Source of the DNA: Herpetosiphon giganteus
GTDB lineage: Bacteria > Chloroflexota > Chloroflexia > Chloroflexales > Herpetosiphonaceae
DNA: 64,000 bases
Assembly: GCF_016907925.1 (NCBI RefSeq)
Contig: NZ_JAFBCZ010000004.1
Coordinates: 124,001-188,000, forward strand
Direction: 5' to 3'
Shown here: positions 17,153 to 25,084 of the stretch, piece by piece
Layout: the number at the start of each line of letters is the position of its first letter
How positions within the stretch are numbered: position 1 is the first letter of the stretch
Translations under genes and position numbers: made by a program
The notes under the pieces: generated by a model
What the model was told of the DNA's origin: nothing
Database searches by the model: none
Seen by the model: the letters and a program-made list of their open reading frames with translations, nothing else

Positions 17153-17779
17153 ATGCTTGAACCATCGATGAATCCTCAGCAGCTAGCACATGCCGATTCG
17201 CCCCAAGGTTATCGTGTGCCAACTGCGCCGCTAACCAACCTCAATCAGCCAAATCGTTGGAAACGCTGGGTTGCAGTTAATGGCGTGGCTTGCTTTGGCG
17301 CAATCATACTCTTTCCAATTATTGTGATCATTGCTACTTTCATCCAAAACATGCACCCGTTGATATTTGACCAGCTAGACAGCGACAATCACTTATTTTT
17401 TATGCTCGGTTTGGGAATTATGGCAACATTAACTGCTATTCCCGTCGCCATGATTCAACATACAGCCTTTGGCGCTGCGATCCCACGTAGGCCTTGGGTC
17501 GCCAAATCGGCCTTGACAGCTGGGCTGCTGCTACCAACAAGTATGTTTTTGGCCCAGTTTAGCCTCCAAAGCCTCAACCAGCATTACGGTTTCATCCTGA
17601 TTATTTTTTTATTGATCGTTTTTGGGATGACCGCGTTTGGTACAGCATTAATTCAAGGACTTGAAATTCAAGCTGTTGTCGAATATCCACGCGATTGGGT
17701 TTGGATCAGTAGTTTAACCTGGAGCAGCATGAGCATCCTACTTGGCAGCCTGCTCCTTGCCTTGGTGGTGCTCCTATGA
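17153..17779 (+). CDS. Array membrane protein 3
   Basis: 208 aa member of the array family. N terminus ends YRVPTAPLTNLNQ, junction RWKRWVAVNGVACF, four helices, then LEIQAVVEYPRDWVW and SSLTWSSMSILLG. It is closest in layout to members 1 and 2, sharing with member 2 the segment GMTAFGTA versus [14 protein letters not shown] precedes ATG 17153 at a workable distance. Function unknown. Confidence 0.78.
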   Translation: MLEPSMNPQQLAHADSPQGYRVPTAPLTNLNQPNRWKRWVAVNGVACFGAIILFPIIVIIATFIQNMHPLIFDQLDSDNHLFFMLGLGIMATLTAIPVAMIQHTAFGAAIPRRPWVAKSALTAGLLLPTSMFLAQFSLQSLNQHYGFILIIFLLIVFGMTAFGTALIQGLEIQAVVEYPRDWVWISSLTWSSMSILLGSLLLALVVLL

Positions 17780-17877
17780 TGGAGCAAAACACGCTGACCA
17801 AGATGACCAAGCACACGCTTGCCTAAGCGGAATCAGGCAAGCCGCAGGAAGCGCTGGATTCGTAAGGAGTTGAGCAA

Positions 17878-18501
17878 ATGAGTGAAGAACCGCAAGTGCC
17901 ACTTAACCAAACAACACCGCTATATCACGTGCCATCGGCCCAGCTTGCAGCCCATAAGCAACCACGCCACTGGCTCGCTTGGCTGGGCATAAATTGCTTA
18001 GCATTTTTCATCAGCAGCATCATCTATCCAGTGCTCAACCTTGCGCTCATCTTCAGCATTGGAGCGACCAATGTGCAACTGCCACTGATCAACGGCCAGC
18101 GCGCGCTGCAACCCAACCTATGGGTCATCCTCATAATTCCTGTGTTTATCACGATCTTGATTGCAAGTTTGCTGCAAAGTCTGGCGATTAATCATCGTTT
18201 CAAGCGGCTATTTTGGAGCCTGAATAGTGCAACGCTGGGAACATTGAGCTTTGTTGGGATTACGTATTTCATTCTGTCCAAGCACGAGCCAACAACCCTC
18301 GCTGGCTATATCTGGGCTATTTTCTTTATTTTTGGGTTTACTTCAAGCGCAATTAGTTGGCTTCAATGGCGCGGAATCCGCCAGTTGGTTGATAATGCTT
18401 GGCAATGGGCATTAATCACCACGCTTAGCTGGACAACTCTAGGCAGCTTGATTTGGGGGGCTGGCTTGGGCTTTTGGCTCCGCAATTTAATGCGCCACTA
18501 G
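17878..18501 (+). CDS. Array membrane protein 4
   Basis: 207 aa. The N terminus has YHVPSAQLAAHKQPRHW, then WLAWLGINCLAFF, about four helices, SSAISWLQWRGIRQLVDNAW and TLSWTTLGSLIWGAGLG. Similarity to members 5 and 8 is visible in the FTSSAISW / SIISWVQW / ATSSAIGI segment. AAGGAG lies 9 nt before ATG 17878. A short inverted repeat GCTTGCCT/AGGCAAGC (17817-17842) precedes it. Function unknown. Confidence 0.78.
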   Translation: MSEEPQVPLNQTTPLYHVPSAQLAAHKQPRHWLAWLGINCLAFFISSIIYPVLNLALIFSIGATNVQLPLINGQRALQPNLWVILIIPVFITILIASLLQSLAINHRFKRLFWSLNSATLGTLSFVGITYFILSKHEPTTLAGYIWAIFFIFGFTSSAISWLQWRGIRQLVDNAWQWALITTLSWTTLGSLIWGAGLGFWLRNLMRH

Positions 18502-18516
18502 CCGAAGGAGTAGCCG

Positions 18517-19122
18517 ATGAGCGAAGAACCAGAACCAATTACATCAAATAAACCTAATTATCATGTGCCAACGGCTCAGCCAGCGGATACTGTTCAACCA
18601 AATCATTGGATGCAGTGGATTGCGATCAATTGTTTTGGCTTTGGGCTAAGCTGCATCCTATTTCCAAGCTTGGTTGCTGGTTGTATGCTCATTTTTGGAA
18701 CACTCAAAGATTCGGGTGCTGCTGGCCAAGCACCCATGTCGGATGGGTTAATCTTTATCATTGTCGTGGGTATTCCTACATTTATAACCATCTATCTCGT
18801 CACGCTACTTCAGTGGGCAACAATGGAAGAAGGGATTAAACGTAGTACTTGGGTTAACTACAGCACAATTATTGGCACACTTGCCTTGCTTGCTTGGCTC
18901 CATGATCAGCTGCCAATAAAATTTCCAGCGCTTGACAATTATGTCGGCTTTATGTTTCAGGGTTTTGTGCTTGCTTCCAGTATCATTAGCTGGGTACAAT
19001 GGCTTGAACTACGCAAAATAGTCGATCATGCATGGCAATGGGTAGTCGTCAGCATCACCATCTGGACAGGCATCGGCACGTTCGTTCTGGGAATAGGAAT
19101 TGGCTCTATAGTAGGCCGCTAG
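18517..19122 (+). CDS. Array membrane protein 5
   Basis: 201 aa. It begins MSEEPEP, nearly the same as member 4 (MSEEPQV). YHVPTAQPADTVQPNHW and WIAINCFGFG follow, then about four helices, SWVQWLELRKIVDHAWQWV and TIWTGIGTFVLGIGIG. AAGGAG is 7 nt upstream of ATG 18517 and the gap to member 4 is 15 nt, so they share a transcript. Function unknown. Confidence 0.78.
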   Translation: MSEEPEPITSNKPNYHVPTAQPADTVQPNHWMQWIAINCFGFGLSCILFPSLVAGCMLIFGTLKDSGAAGQAPMSDGLIFIIVVGIPTFITIYLVTLLQWATMEEGIKRSTWVNYSTIIGTLALLAWLHDQLPIKFPALDNYVGFMFQGFVLASSIISWVQWLELRKIVDHAWQWVVVSITIWTGIGTFVLGIGIGSIVGR

Positions 19123-19142
19123 GAGCAAGCGATGAGCAAGCG

Positions 19143-19421
19143 ATGAGCGAAGATCCAACAGCAAGCCCAACCAGCGATCAAGCGCCGCCAAATTATCGCG
19201 AGTATGGTCGCCATCCATATCCCTATAATCAGCGACCCAAACCCAACAACGATCCGCAACTCGGTTATTTTGTGCCCGCAATCCCTAATCAGCGAGGCCA
19301 GCACGTTAAACGCTGGGGCTGTGGGCTTGGCTATTTCATTTTAGCAATTATGGCCAGCTGTATCATCGTGCCAATTCTCTGTATCTTCATCCACACCCTG
19401 AGAGCATTATTCGAAGGCTAG
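19143..19421 (+). CDS. Array membrane protein 6, truncated to one helix
   Basis: 92 aa. It keeps the Pro/Tyr/Asn-rich N terminus, the YFVPAIPNQ element and the RWGCGLGYFILAI junction with one helix, but ends where the others continue with three more. It may be a working single-helix variant or a decayed copy. The 5' side carries an 11-bp tandem duplication (GAGCAAGCGAT twice, about 19123-19144), so AGGAG is 6 nt from a dead-end ATG (19132, stop after four codons) but 17 nt from the real start. This suggests weak translation. Confidence 0.6.
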   Translation: MSEDPTASPTSDQAPPNYREYGRHPYPYNQRPKPNNDPQLGYFVPAIPNQRGQHVKRWGCGLGYFILAIMASCIIVPILCIFIHTLRALFEG

Positions 19422-19436
19422 CCGCAGGAGCATCAG

Positions 19437-20090
19437 ATGTCTGAACCACTACCGAACCAATATGATTACACACAGCAGCAAACGCAACCAAGCTATCGTG
19501 TGCCAATCGCCGTTGATAACACGATCAATGCACCCAAGCGGTGGCGACGTTGGGTTGGCTACAACGTTTTAGCGTTTAGCATAGGTTGCATGAGTATGCT
19601 CTTAGGCACGTTTGTAATGGCGCTTATTTCAGATACAGTACGCAACGGATTACAGCAATTTGTCGAGAAGCTCTCGTTTAATGTGGCAGGCGTGCAAGCG
19701 ATTGCTATATTGCTCGGTTTCCCGCTCTTTCTGAGCATCGGCGTTGCCAGTATCATTCAATGGGCAGCCTTGTATCAGCAAGTAGCGGTTAAATCATGGG
19801 TTGCAGAGAGTGCAGTAAGTGGGCTTGGCGCAGCATTTTTGGTAGTATCCGTGATTATCATATCGATTATGCAACGCTCAGACACACCTCCATCGATAAA
19901 TTATCTATGGATCGTTTTTACCATGTTCCTGATAATTTCAACGGGCATTAGTTACTTTCAATGGAGGCAACTACGCACCATCCTCATCCATGCGTGGCAC
20001 TGGCCACTAATCGCAATCGCAACCTGGACTGGCATGGGTACGCTCATTGTCGGGCTTGGAATGGGCATAATTATCAATAACCTTCGCTAA
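19437..20090 (+). CDS. Array membrane protein 7
   Basis: 217 aa. The segment AVDNTINAP plus RWRRWVGYN is shared almost exactly with member 9 (21571-22242), marking a recent duplication pair. About four helices follow, with WRQLRTILIHAWHWPLI and TWTGMGTLIVGLGMG at the end. AGGAG lies 8 nt before ATG 19437. Immediately after its stop is a 32-nt piece of a foreign gene end (20091-20122). Function unknown. Confidence 0.8.
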   Translation: MSEPLPNQYDYTQQQTQPSYRVPIAVDNTINAPKRWRRWVGYNVLAFSIGCMSMLLGTFVMALISDTVRNGLQQFVEKLSFNVAGVQAIAILLGFPLFLSIGVASIIQWAALYQQVAVKSWVAESAVSGLGAAFLVVSVIIISIMQRSDTPPSINYLWIVFTMFLIISTGISYFQWRQLRTILIHAWHWPLIAIATWTGMGTLIVGLGMGIIINNLR

Positions 20091-20122
20091 TTAGCGAATG
20101 CCCAACATCGCCAAGCCCATGG
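20091..20122. repeat. Duplicated remnant of the 3' end of the GAF-STAS gene
   Basis: 31 of 32 bases match 22239-22270, the 3' end of the convergent GAF-STAS gene (its last codons read PMGLAMLGIR on the minus strand). The remnant sits directly after array gene 7, just as the intact sequence sits directly after array gene 9. Confidence 0.9.
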
Positions 20123-20147
20123 ATTTGTTGCTAGATTGGAGAATTCA

Positions 20148-20852
20148 ATGATCATTTCCGCAGATGCATTCTGTCATGCGATTTTGTTCCAAGATTATGC
20201 AACAATTCGCTCGGCAATTGGCGCAGGATTTGACGTTAACGGCCTTCGCAGCAACGGGCGCACTTCGTTTGTGCAAGCTGCCCAACCAGCGAAAGATATG
20301 GTAGTTTTACGCATGCTTTATGAGGCTGGTGCAGTGGCAGACACTCCTTGGTTAGAAGAGCTTTTTAATGATTTTGCCAATGGCATCGAGCGCACCAAAG
20401 CTCCAAGTCCCTGCCTCGACGCGGGAACTCCCGATTTTACCGACGAATTTACAGTTACCCGCTTTGAATATCAAGCGGGAATTTTGTATTTTTCCGAGGC
20501 AAGCAGCGATATTGAAATCGAGATTAAACCATTTATTCTAAATGGTGAGTGTGTTCAAACTTCAATTCGGGCTGATGGAATCGCCCTGTCACCAACACTT
20601 GATGATCTGCCAGATCGAACATTCAACTTCCCATTTAATCCCGATGATGGGTATATCGACGCATCGATCTATCTTTGTTATGGGCATAATTCCGTCAATA
20701 TTAGTTCAATTAGCTTCAAAAACCTCACACCCAATAAGCAACAGATCGATGCAGTTATTGAAATGCTTTTCGTGTTTGATGAGATAATTCCTGGCTATCC
20801 AACCGAAGCCCAAACCCTCGAAATATCCTTGGCAATTCAAACGATCGATTGA
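20148..20852 (+). CDS. Ankyrin-like N terminus with unknown C-terminal domain
   Basis: 234 aa, unrelated to the array proteins around it. Residues 5-70 resemble two ankyrin-type units (DYATIRSAIGAGFDVNGLRSN, then RTSFVQAA and LRMLYEAGAVAD). Residues 80-234 are an acidic, beta-rich region with no family I recognise. No signal peptide or membrane helix is seen, so it should be cytoplasmic. ATG 20148 is chosen with GGAG 6 nt upstream, over a TTG at 20136. It may bind the cytoplasmic tails of the neighbouring membrane proteins; that is only a guess from position. Confidence 0.65.
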   Translation: MIISADAFCHAILFQDYATIRSAIGAGFDVNGLRSNGRTSFVQAAQPAKDMVVLRMLYEAGAVADTPWLEELFNDFANGIERTKAPSPCLDAGTPDFTDEFTVTRFEYQAGILYFSEASSDIEIEIKPFILNGECVQTSIRADGIALSPTLDDLPDRTFNFPFNPDDGYIDASIYLCYGHNSVNISSISFKNLTPNKQQIDAVIEMLFVFDEIIPGYPTEAQTLEISLAIQTID

Positions 20853-20924
20853 TCGTCGCTTATCAACACAGGGAATTAAGGTCTAGGTTGAATTGATAAG
20901 CGAGACTATTTGAAGGGGCAGCAG

Positions 20925-21560
20925 ATGTATGAAGAAGGTCAATCGCCAATTGGAGCAATTAAGCCCACAACAACAGAACCCAATCTACCGCAAGCCTATC
21001 AGATTCCAACCATGCGGATAGCAGCCTACAATCGGCCAGGCCGCTGGCGAGGCTGGGTTGGCATTCAATGCTTGGCATTTTGCCTTGGCTGCATGCTCTG
21101 TTTGGGATTAATGGTTGTTGGTATATTTTTATTTGGCTATCTCACTGATTCAATCATCAATAGTCCCAACCTTCAGCTATTAAATTCGGGATTGATCGGG
21201 ATACTTTGTGGCGCAGTTTTTGTAACGATCTATAACATAAGCAGCGTACAAGCAGTGTTCATCAAGCATGCAGTCAAGCGGGTAACTTGGAGTTTCCATA
21301 GCGCAATTGTTGGCACGCTTACATTTACCCTTACCGCGATAAGTAGCCTTTTCTTGGGTGCAAATGATATTCTGCTCACAGGTTTGGTTTTTGGTGCAAC
21401 TTCAAGTGCTATTGGCATCATTCAAGCAATGAAACTCCGTTCAAGCCTTGATAATGCATGGCATTGGGCGCTTGTCACAGTGCTTACGTGGACAACTTTA
21501 GGCACATTGATCATCGGTGTATGGCTCATGCGATGGTTACAACCATTGAACGGCTCTTAA
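20925..21560 (+). CDS. Array membrane protein 8
   Basis: 211 aa. N terminus ends YQIPTMRIAAYNRPGRW, then RGWVGIQCLAFCLG, about four helices, SSAIGIIQAMKLRSSLDNAWHW and VLTWTTLGTLIIGVWL. It is nearest to member 4 in the last part (SFHSAIVGTLTF versus SLNSATLGTLSF). ATG 20925 has AAGGGG 6 nt upstream; the TTG at 20910 is rejected. It follows the ankyrin-like gene by 72 nt. Function unknown. Confidence 0.78.
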   Translation: MYEEGQSPIGAIKPTTTEPNLPQAYQIPTMRIAAYNRPGRWRGWVGIQCLAFCLGCMLCLGLMVVGIFLFGYLTDSIINSPNLQLLNSGLIGILCGAVFVTIYNISSVQAVFIKHAVKRVTWSFHSAIVGTLTFTLTAISSLFLGANDILLTGLVFGATSSAIGIIQAMKLRSSLDNAWHWALVTVLTWTTLGTLIIGVWLMRWLQPLNGS

Positions 21561-21570
21561 GGAACAGCAG

Positions 21571-22242
21571 ATGCATGAAGAACCACCAAACCTAGCCGAT
21601 GAGCAGCAGCAAATGCAACCACGCTACGACGCTCAACCAAGCTATCATGTGCCAAGCGCCGTTGATAACACGATCAATGCGCCGGAGCGTTGGCGGCGTT
21701 GGGTTGGCTACAACGCGTTAGCGTTTGGCCTCAGCTGCGGCATTATGCCCTTGGGCTGTTGCCTTATGTCGATCATAGCGACGGTGCTCCGCCATGGATT
21801 GCAGGACTTCGTTAATACTCGTACCTTAGACATGGCTGAAGCAGGCGCAATCTTTCTCTTGCTTAGTTTTCCGCTCTTTTTAACCATAAGTATCGCCAGC
21901 ATGATCCAACGTTCAGTATTGTATCACCAAGTGCCAGCCAGCCGCTGGATATTTGGCAGTGCCCTGAGCGGAATTGTTGCTATGTTTGGCGCAATGCTCT
22001 TAATTGGCTTGATTGCCTCGCTGCTGAACCTCGACTTCACGCTGTCTACCTATTTCTTGAGTATCGTTGGCATCTTTGCTGGCACATCAGCAGGCATTGG
22101 ATTTTTTCAGTGGAGACAATTGCGCAACATTATGGTCAATGCTTGGCACTGGCCGCTCATCTCAGGCGCAACCTGGACTGGGCTTGGAACCTTGGTGCTT
22201 GGGCTGGGCTTGGGCTATATCTATGTTCGCTTAAAAGTTTAG
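21571..22242 (+). CDS. Array membrane protein 9 (last of the array)
   Basis: 223 aa. It shares AVDNTINAP and RWRRWVGYN with member 7 and has WRQLRNIMVNAWHWPLI and TWTGLGTLVLGLGLG. AAGGA precedes ATG 21571 and member 8 ends 10 nt upstream. Its stop codon overlaps the stop of the convergent GAF-STAS gene (22239-22242), so there is no room for a terminator between them. Function unknown. Confidence 0.8.
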   Translation: MHEEPPNLADEQQQMQPRYDAQPSYHVPSAVDNTINAPERWRRWVGYNALAFGLSCGIMPLGCCLMSIIATVLRHGLQDFVNTRTLDMAEAGAIFLLLSFPLFLTISIASMIQRSVLYHQVPASRWIFGSALSGIVAMFGAMLLIGLIASLLNLDFTLSTYFLSIVGIFAGTSAGIGFFQWRQLRNIMVNAWHWPLISGATWTGLGTLVLGLGLGYIYVRLKV

Positions 22243-23162
22243 CGAATGCCCAACATTGCCAAGCCCATGGGTAAATCGCGGGCGGTGCGAATATTTTTGA
22301 GATGAATGCCAGCCCGAATCAGACCTTCGATCAAGCTTGGGCGCAAGCCAATCAGCATGCTTTTGGCCCCAATCAGTTCAATCGCTTTGACAATCGTACT
22401 AATCGCTTGAATCGCATCGGGATCGAAGGTCAGCAGGCCGCTGCCATCAAGCAACACATGCTCACAACCACGCTCGCGCAAGGTTTCGAGAATTGTCTGG
22501 GTCAGATGTTCCCAACGCAAGCGATCAAGCACGCCAATTAACGGCACGATCAACACATCATCGGAAAGCGGGATGCGTGGAATATCAAGCTCGCTCACTT
22601 CAAGCTCTAGCTCAGCCAACACTTGGGCGTTATCGAGAGCCAATGCCACCGAGCTAGCAACCGTGGTCAGCAAAGCTTCTTCAAACTCGCCATACAAGGC
22701 CGCTTGGTAACTTTGAATATTCAAAACCCCAATAAAATCGTCGCCAATTAGCAATGGCACGCTCATCCAGGCCCGCGAGCGTTTTTCTGCTTGGCCAAAA
22801 CTGCGGGTGTTTTCGATGCTGAATCGTTTGCTCAAATCTTCATGCAAATCATCAAAACGGATCAATTGGCGATTGGCAATAATCCAAGCCACCACTTTGG
22901 AGCGCCGATAATCCCAGGTATACGGCTCGGTTTTCTCAATGTCCCCATCAATCGAGTAGATCGTTTGCATGGTATCGGTTTTGGGCTGATAGTGCTCGAT
23001 AAAACCAGCATCGAATTGCAAGACGTTATGCAATTGCTGAAAAATGGTGCGACAGACATCAGCCAAATCGCGCGGCAGCAAAATTGCCCGAATCAATTCG
23101 TGAATCGCCACAATCGTTTGGGCAACCGGCTGATGATGACGGCTCCCTTCATACACACTCAT
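22239..23162 (-). CDS. GAF-STAS protein (RsbR-like), second of a pair
   Basis: 307 aa: an N-terminal GAF domain (about residues 30-165; FIGVLNIQSYQAALYGEFEE is a typical core) and a C-terminal STAS domain (about 190-295; HVLLDGSGLLTFDP, AIELIGAKSMLIGL). The RsbR/RsbT stressosome scaffold has this sensor-STAS layout. The Ser/Thr normally following the VD pair in STAS is Pro here (FDP), so phosphorylation at that site is not possible. ATG 23162 has GAGG 5 nt upstream. It lies directly behind its paralogue. Confidence 0.8.
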   Translation of the reverse strand: MSVYEGSRHHQPVAQTIVAIHELIRAILLPRDLADVCRTIFQQLHNVLQFDAGFIEHYQPKTDTMQTIYSIDGDIEKTEPYTWDYRRSKVVAWIIANRQLIRFDDLHEDLSKRFSIENTRSFGQAEKRSRAWMSVPLLIGDDFIGVLNIQSYQAALYGEFEEALLTTVASSVALALDNAQVLAELELEVSELDIPRIPLSDDVLIVPLIGVLDRLRWEHLTQTILETLRERGCEHVLLDGSGLLTFDPDAIQAISTIVKAIELIGAKSMLIGLRPSLIEGLIRAGIHLKNIRTARDLPMGLAMLGIR

Positions 23163-23173
23163 ACACACCTCAC

Positions 23174-24082
23174 TCAAATTTGGCGCTTGAGATAGCGCAA
23201 ACTTTGCTGCACATCGCGCACAACCACCACGTTATGCTGGCTGAGAATCGGGCTAAGCACTGCGCTATTTTCAGCTTGCACCCCGCTAATAATGCAGGTT
23301 GCACCCAATAAGCGCAAAGCGCCAATCAATTTGTTGAACAGGCCCGTTGCTTGCGGGTCGAATGAGCGCATGCCAGTTAAATCGAGTACGACATAGCGAA
23401 TGCGCTGGCGTTCGACATGGCCCAAAAGAATCGTTTGCAGAATGCTGAGGCGCTGCTGATCAACCCGCCCAATCACGGGCACAATCCATAAATGTTGATC
23501 AACTGGAATCGTCGGGGCGCTCAGGGCTAAACGCAAAACTTCCAATTCTTCGATGCGCTGAATTTGATTAATTGTGGTAGCAAGCATTAAACTGAGGGTT
23601 TGCAAGAGCTGCAATTCACGCTCGCCATAGGCCGCCAATTCGTGATGTTGAATCGTGACTAAGCCCAAAACTTGGCTGCCAAGGGTAATTGGTAAGCCCA
23701 GCCAACTACAACTGGCATGATGGAAATCAGCTCCCAAGGCATGCTCAAGGTTGATGTCGCTATGGCTGGCGTTATAAATATCGTCAAAGAGCAGCGGTTT
23801 TTTATGGCGCAAAATCCAAGCGCTCGGCGTATGCGGCTTGATCGTAACTGGCTCATCAGCAAAACTGCCGCGCCGATGGGCAATTACATACACATGGCGC
23901 AAGGCTTGTTGCTGATCAAAAAAGCTGATCGTACCATGATCAATTGGCACAACCTGCTCCAGCAAATGATAAAACGCTTCGTAAATTACAAAGCGATCGC
24001 GGGTGCGATGAATAACTTGGCCAAACTCTTGAATACATTCCAACTCAGCGCGTGCCCGTACCAACGCCTCAGTCGTCGGCAT
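23174..24082 (-). CDS. GAF-STAS protein (RsbR-like), first of a pair
   Basis: 302 aa, about the same layout as the gene after it: GAF domain (about residues 20-160; VLGLVTIQHHELAAYGERE) and STAS domain (about 185-295; YVVLDLTGMRSFDPQATG, ALRLLGATCIISG). It also has Pro at the usual phospho-site (FDP). The two genes are a tandem duplication and follow the ACT-domain gene by 25 nt in the same direction. No RsbT-type kinase or other stressosome gene is visible nearby, so the role is open. Confidence 0.8.
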   Translation of the reverse strand: MPTTEALVRARAELECIQEFGQVIHRTRDRFVIYEAFYHLLEQVVPIDHGTISFFDQQQALRHVYVIAHRRGSFADEPVTIKPHTPSAWILRHKKPLLFDDIYNASHSDINLEHALGADFHHASCSWLGLPITLGSQVLGLVTIQHHELAAYGERELQLLQTLSLMLATTINQIQRIEELEVLRLALSAPTIPVDQHLWIVPVIGRVDQQRLSILQTILLGHVERQRIRYVVLDLTGMRSFDPQATGLFNKLIGALRLLGATCIISGVQAENSAVLSPILSQHNVVVVRDVQQSLRYLKRQI

Positions 24083-24107
24083 AGCTCAAATCCTTCAGCT
24101 CCACGGT

Positions 24108-24488
24108 TCAGCTAATCGTATGTCCAGCCGCCGTCAAGACTGCCACAGCTTCGCCAAATTCGTGCTCGCGAAGCAAAAGATAATCGGTATCGTAGGTTGA
24201 TAGCACAAAAATACTGATCTGGGCTTGAGCTAGCGGCGTTGCTAAACTGGCCAAAATCCCGACTTGACTAAAATCTAAGCTGCCTGCCACTCGCAAACCA
24301 CGCCAATTGCGCTCGGCCTGCACGGCTGCGGGCACAAACTGGCGTTCACAAACGATCGAAAGCTCGTCGCTGGTGCGGCTTATACTTACAAATGGGCTTT
24401 GCATCGCCCATTCAGGCCATGGCTCGCCAACATCCAAACGGGCGACTGCCAAGACTTCAGGATAGGTGATTAATGATAATTGATGCAT
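24108..24488 (-). CDS. ACT-domain protein (CASTOR/ACT_7-like)
   Basis: 126 aa with two ACT-like halves. The second reads GLRVAGSLDFSQVGILASLATPLAQAQISIFVLSTYDTDYLLL, typical of the small proteins that bind amino acids or nucleosides. ATG 24488 begins one nt after the preceding gene's stop, so translation is coupled; the longer TTG frame is rejected. It is likely a cytosolic regulatory protein; the ligand is not known. Confidence 0.75.
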   Translation of the reverse strand: MHQLSLITYPEVLAVARLDVGEPWPEWAMQSPFVSISRTSDELSIVCERQFVPAAVQAERNWRGLRVAGSLDFSQVGILASLATPLAQAQISIFVLSTYDTDYLLLREHEFGEAVAVLTAAGHTIS

Positions 24489-24489
24489 G

Positions 24490-25080
24490 TTACTCGCGGA
24501 CTCGTTGAGCAGCAAAGAGCGCTCCCAACATCACAAAAAAGCCATTCGGCAAGGTTATGCCAAGGTAACGCCGCGAAATTGATTCGCCAAGATAGAGCGT
24601 CCATTGGCTTGGGTTAATTTCGTTGCTCACGCCCAACGTCCAAAGCAGCGCGACGATTGCCGCCAGCACCACACCTGCGCCTGCAATCCACATCAGTTGC
24701 GGATTGCGCCGCTCGTTGGAGAGGCGGCCAACGACTTCGCCGCTTACAAGGCTAATTGCAAACACAAACCAAAAACTCCAATCACCCCAACCACCAACCA
24801 AGCGAAATTGGCCCCAGGCAATCCCACCAAGAATCGCCACGCCAAGCATCGCAGCAATCGTTTTCAAATATTGTTGCTTGGTAACTTGGCTGAGCAAGGT
24901 TGGCACATAATAGCCAGTGCGGCCAGCGACCGCACCAGTGCAATCGGGGCAGCGCCAACCAACGGGTGTACGCACCGCGCAACGGCCACAAATTGGGTTC
25001 AAACATTTCGAGCAACGTAAGAGCGTCGCCTCTTTGGGGTGATTAACACAAAATAACTCTTCTTCTACGGTTGTTTGCAT
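24490..25080 (-). CDS. B-box zinc-finger membrane protein
   Basis: 196 aa. Residues 10-45 carry C-x2-H and four Cys pairs in B-box spacing (FCVNHPKEATLLRCSKC, PICGRCAV, GWRCPDC), a likely zinc site. About four membrane helices follow (residues 75-195). Proteins of this layout are common in Chloroflexota and are of unknown role, sometimes fused to rhomboid or other membrane domains; no protease residues are seen here. ATG 25080 lies 4 nt after the WecG-like gene's stop. Confidence 0.75.
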   Translation of the reverse strand: MQTTVEEELFCVNHPKEATLLRCSKCLNPICGRCAVRTPVGWRCPDCTGAVAGRTGYYVPTLLSQVTKQQYLKTIAAMLGVAILGGIAWGQFRLVGGWGDWSFWFVFAISLVSGEVVGRLSNERRNPQLMWIAGAGVVLAAIVALLWTLGVSNEINPSQWTLYLGESISRRYLGITLPNGFFVMLGALFAAQRVRE

Positions 25081-25084
25081 AGAT

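Noticed and set aside
22302-23195. Open frames on the + strand opposite the GAF-STAS gene
   Set aside because: No ribosome sites or domains; codon-bias shadows.
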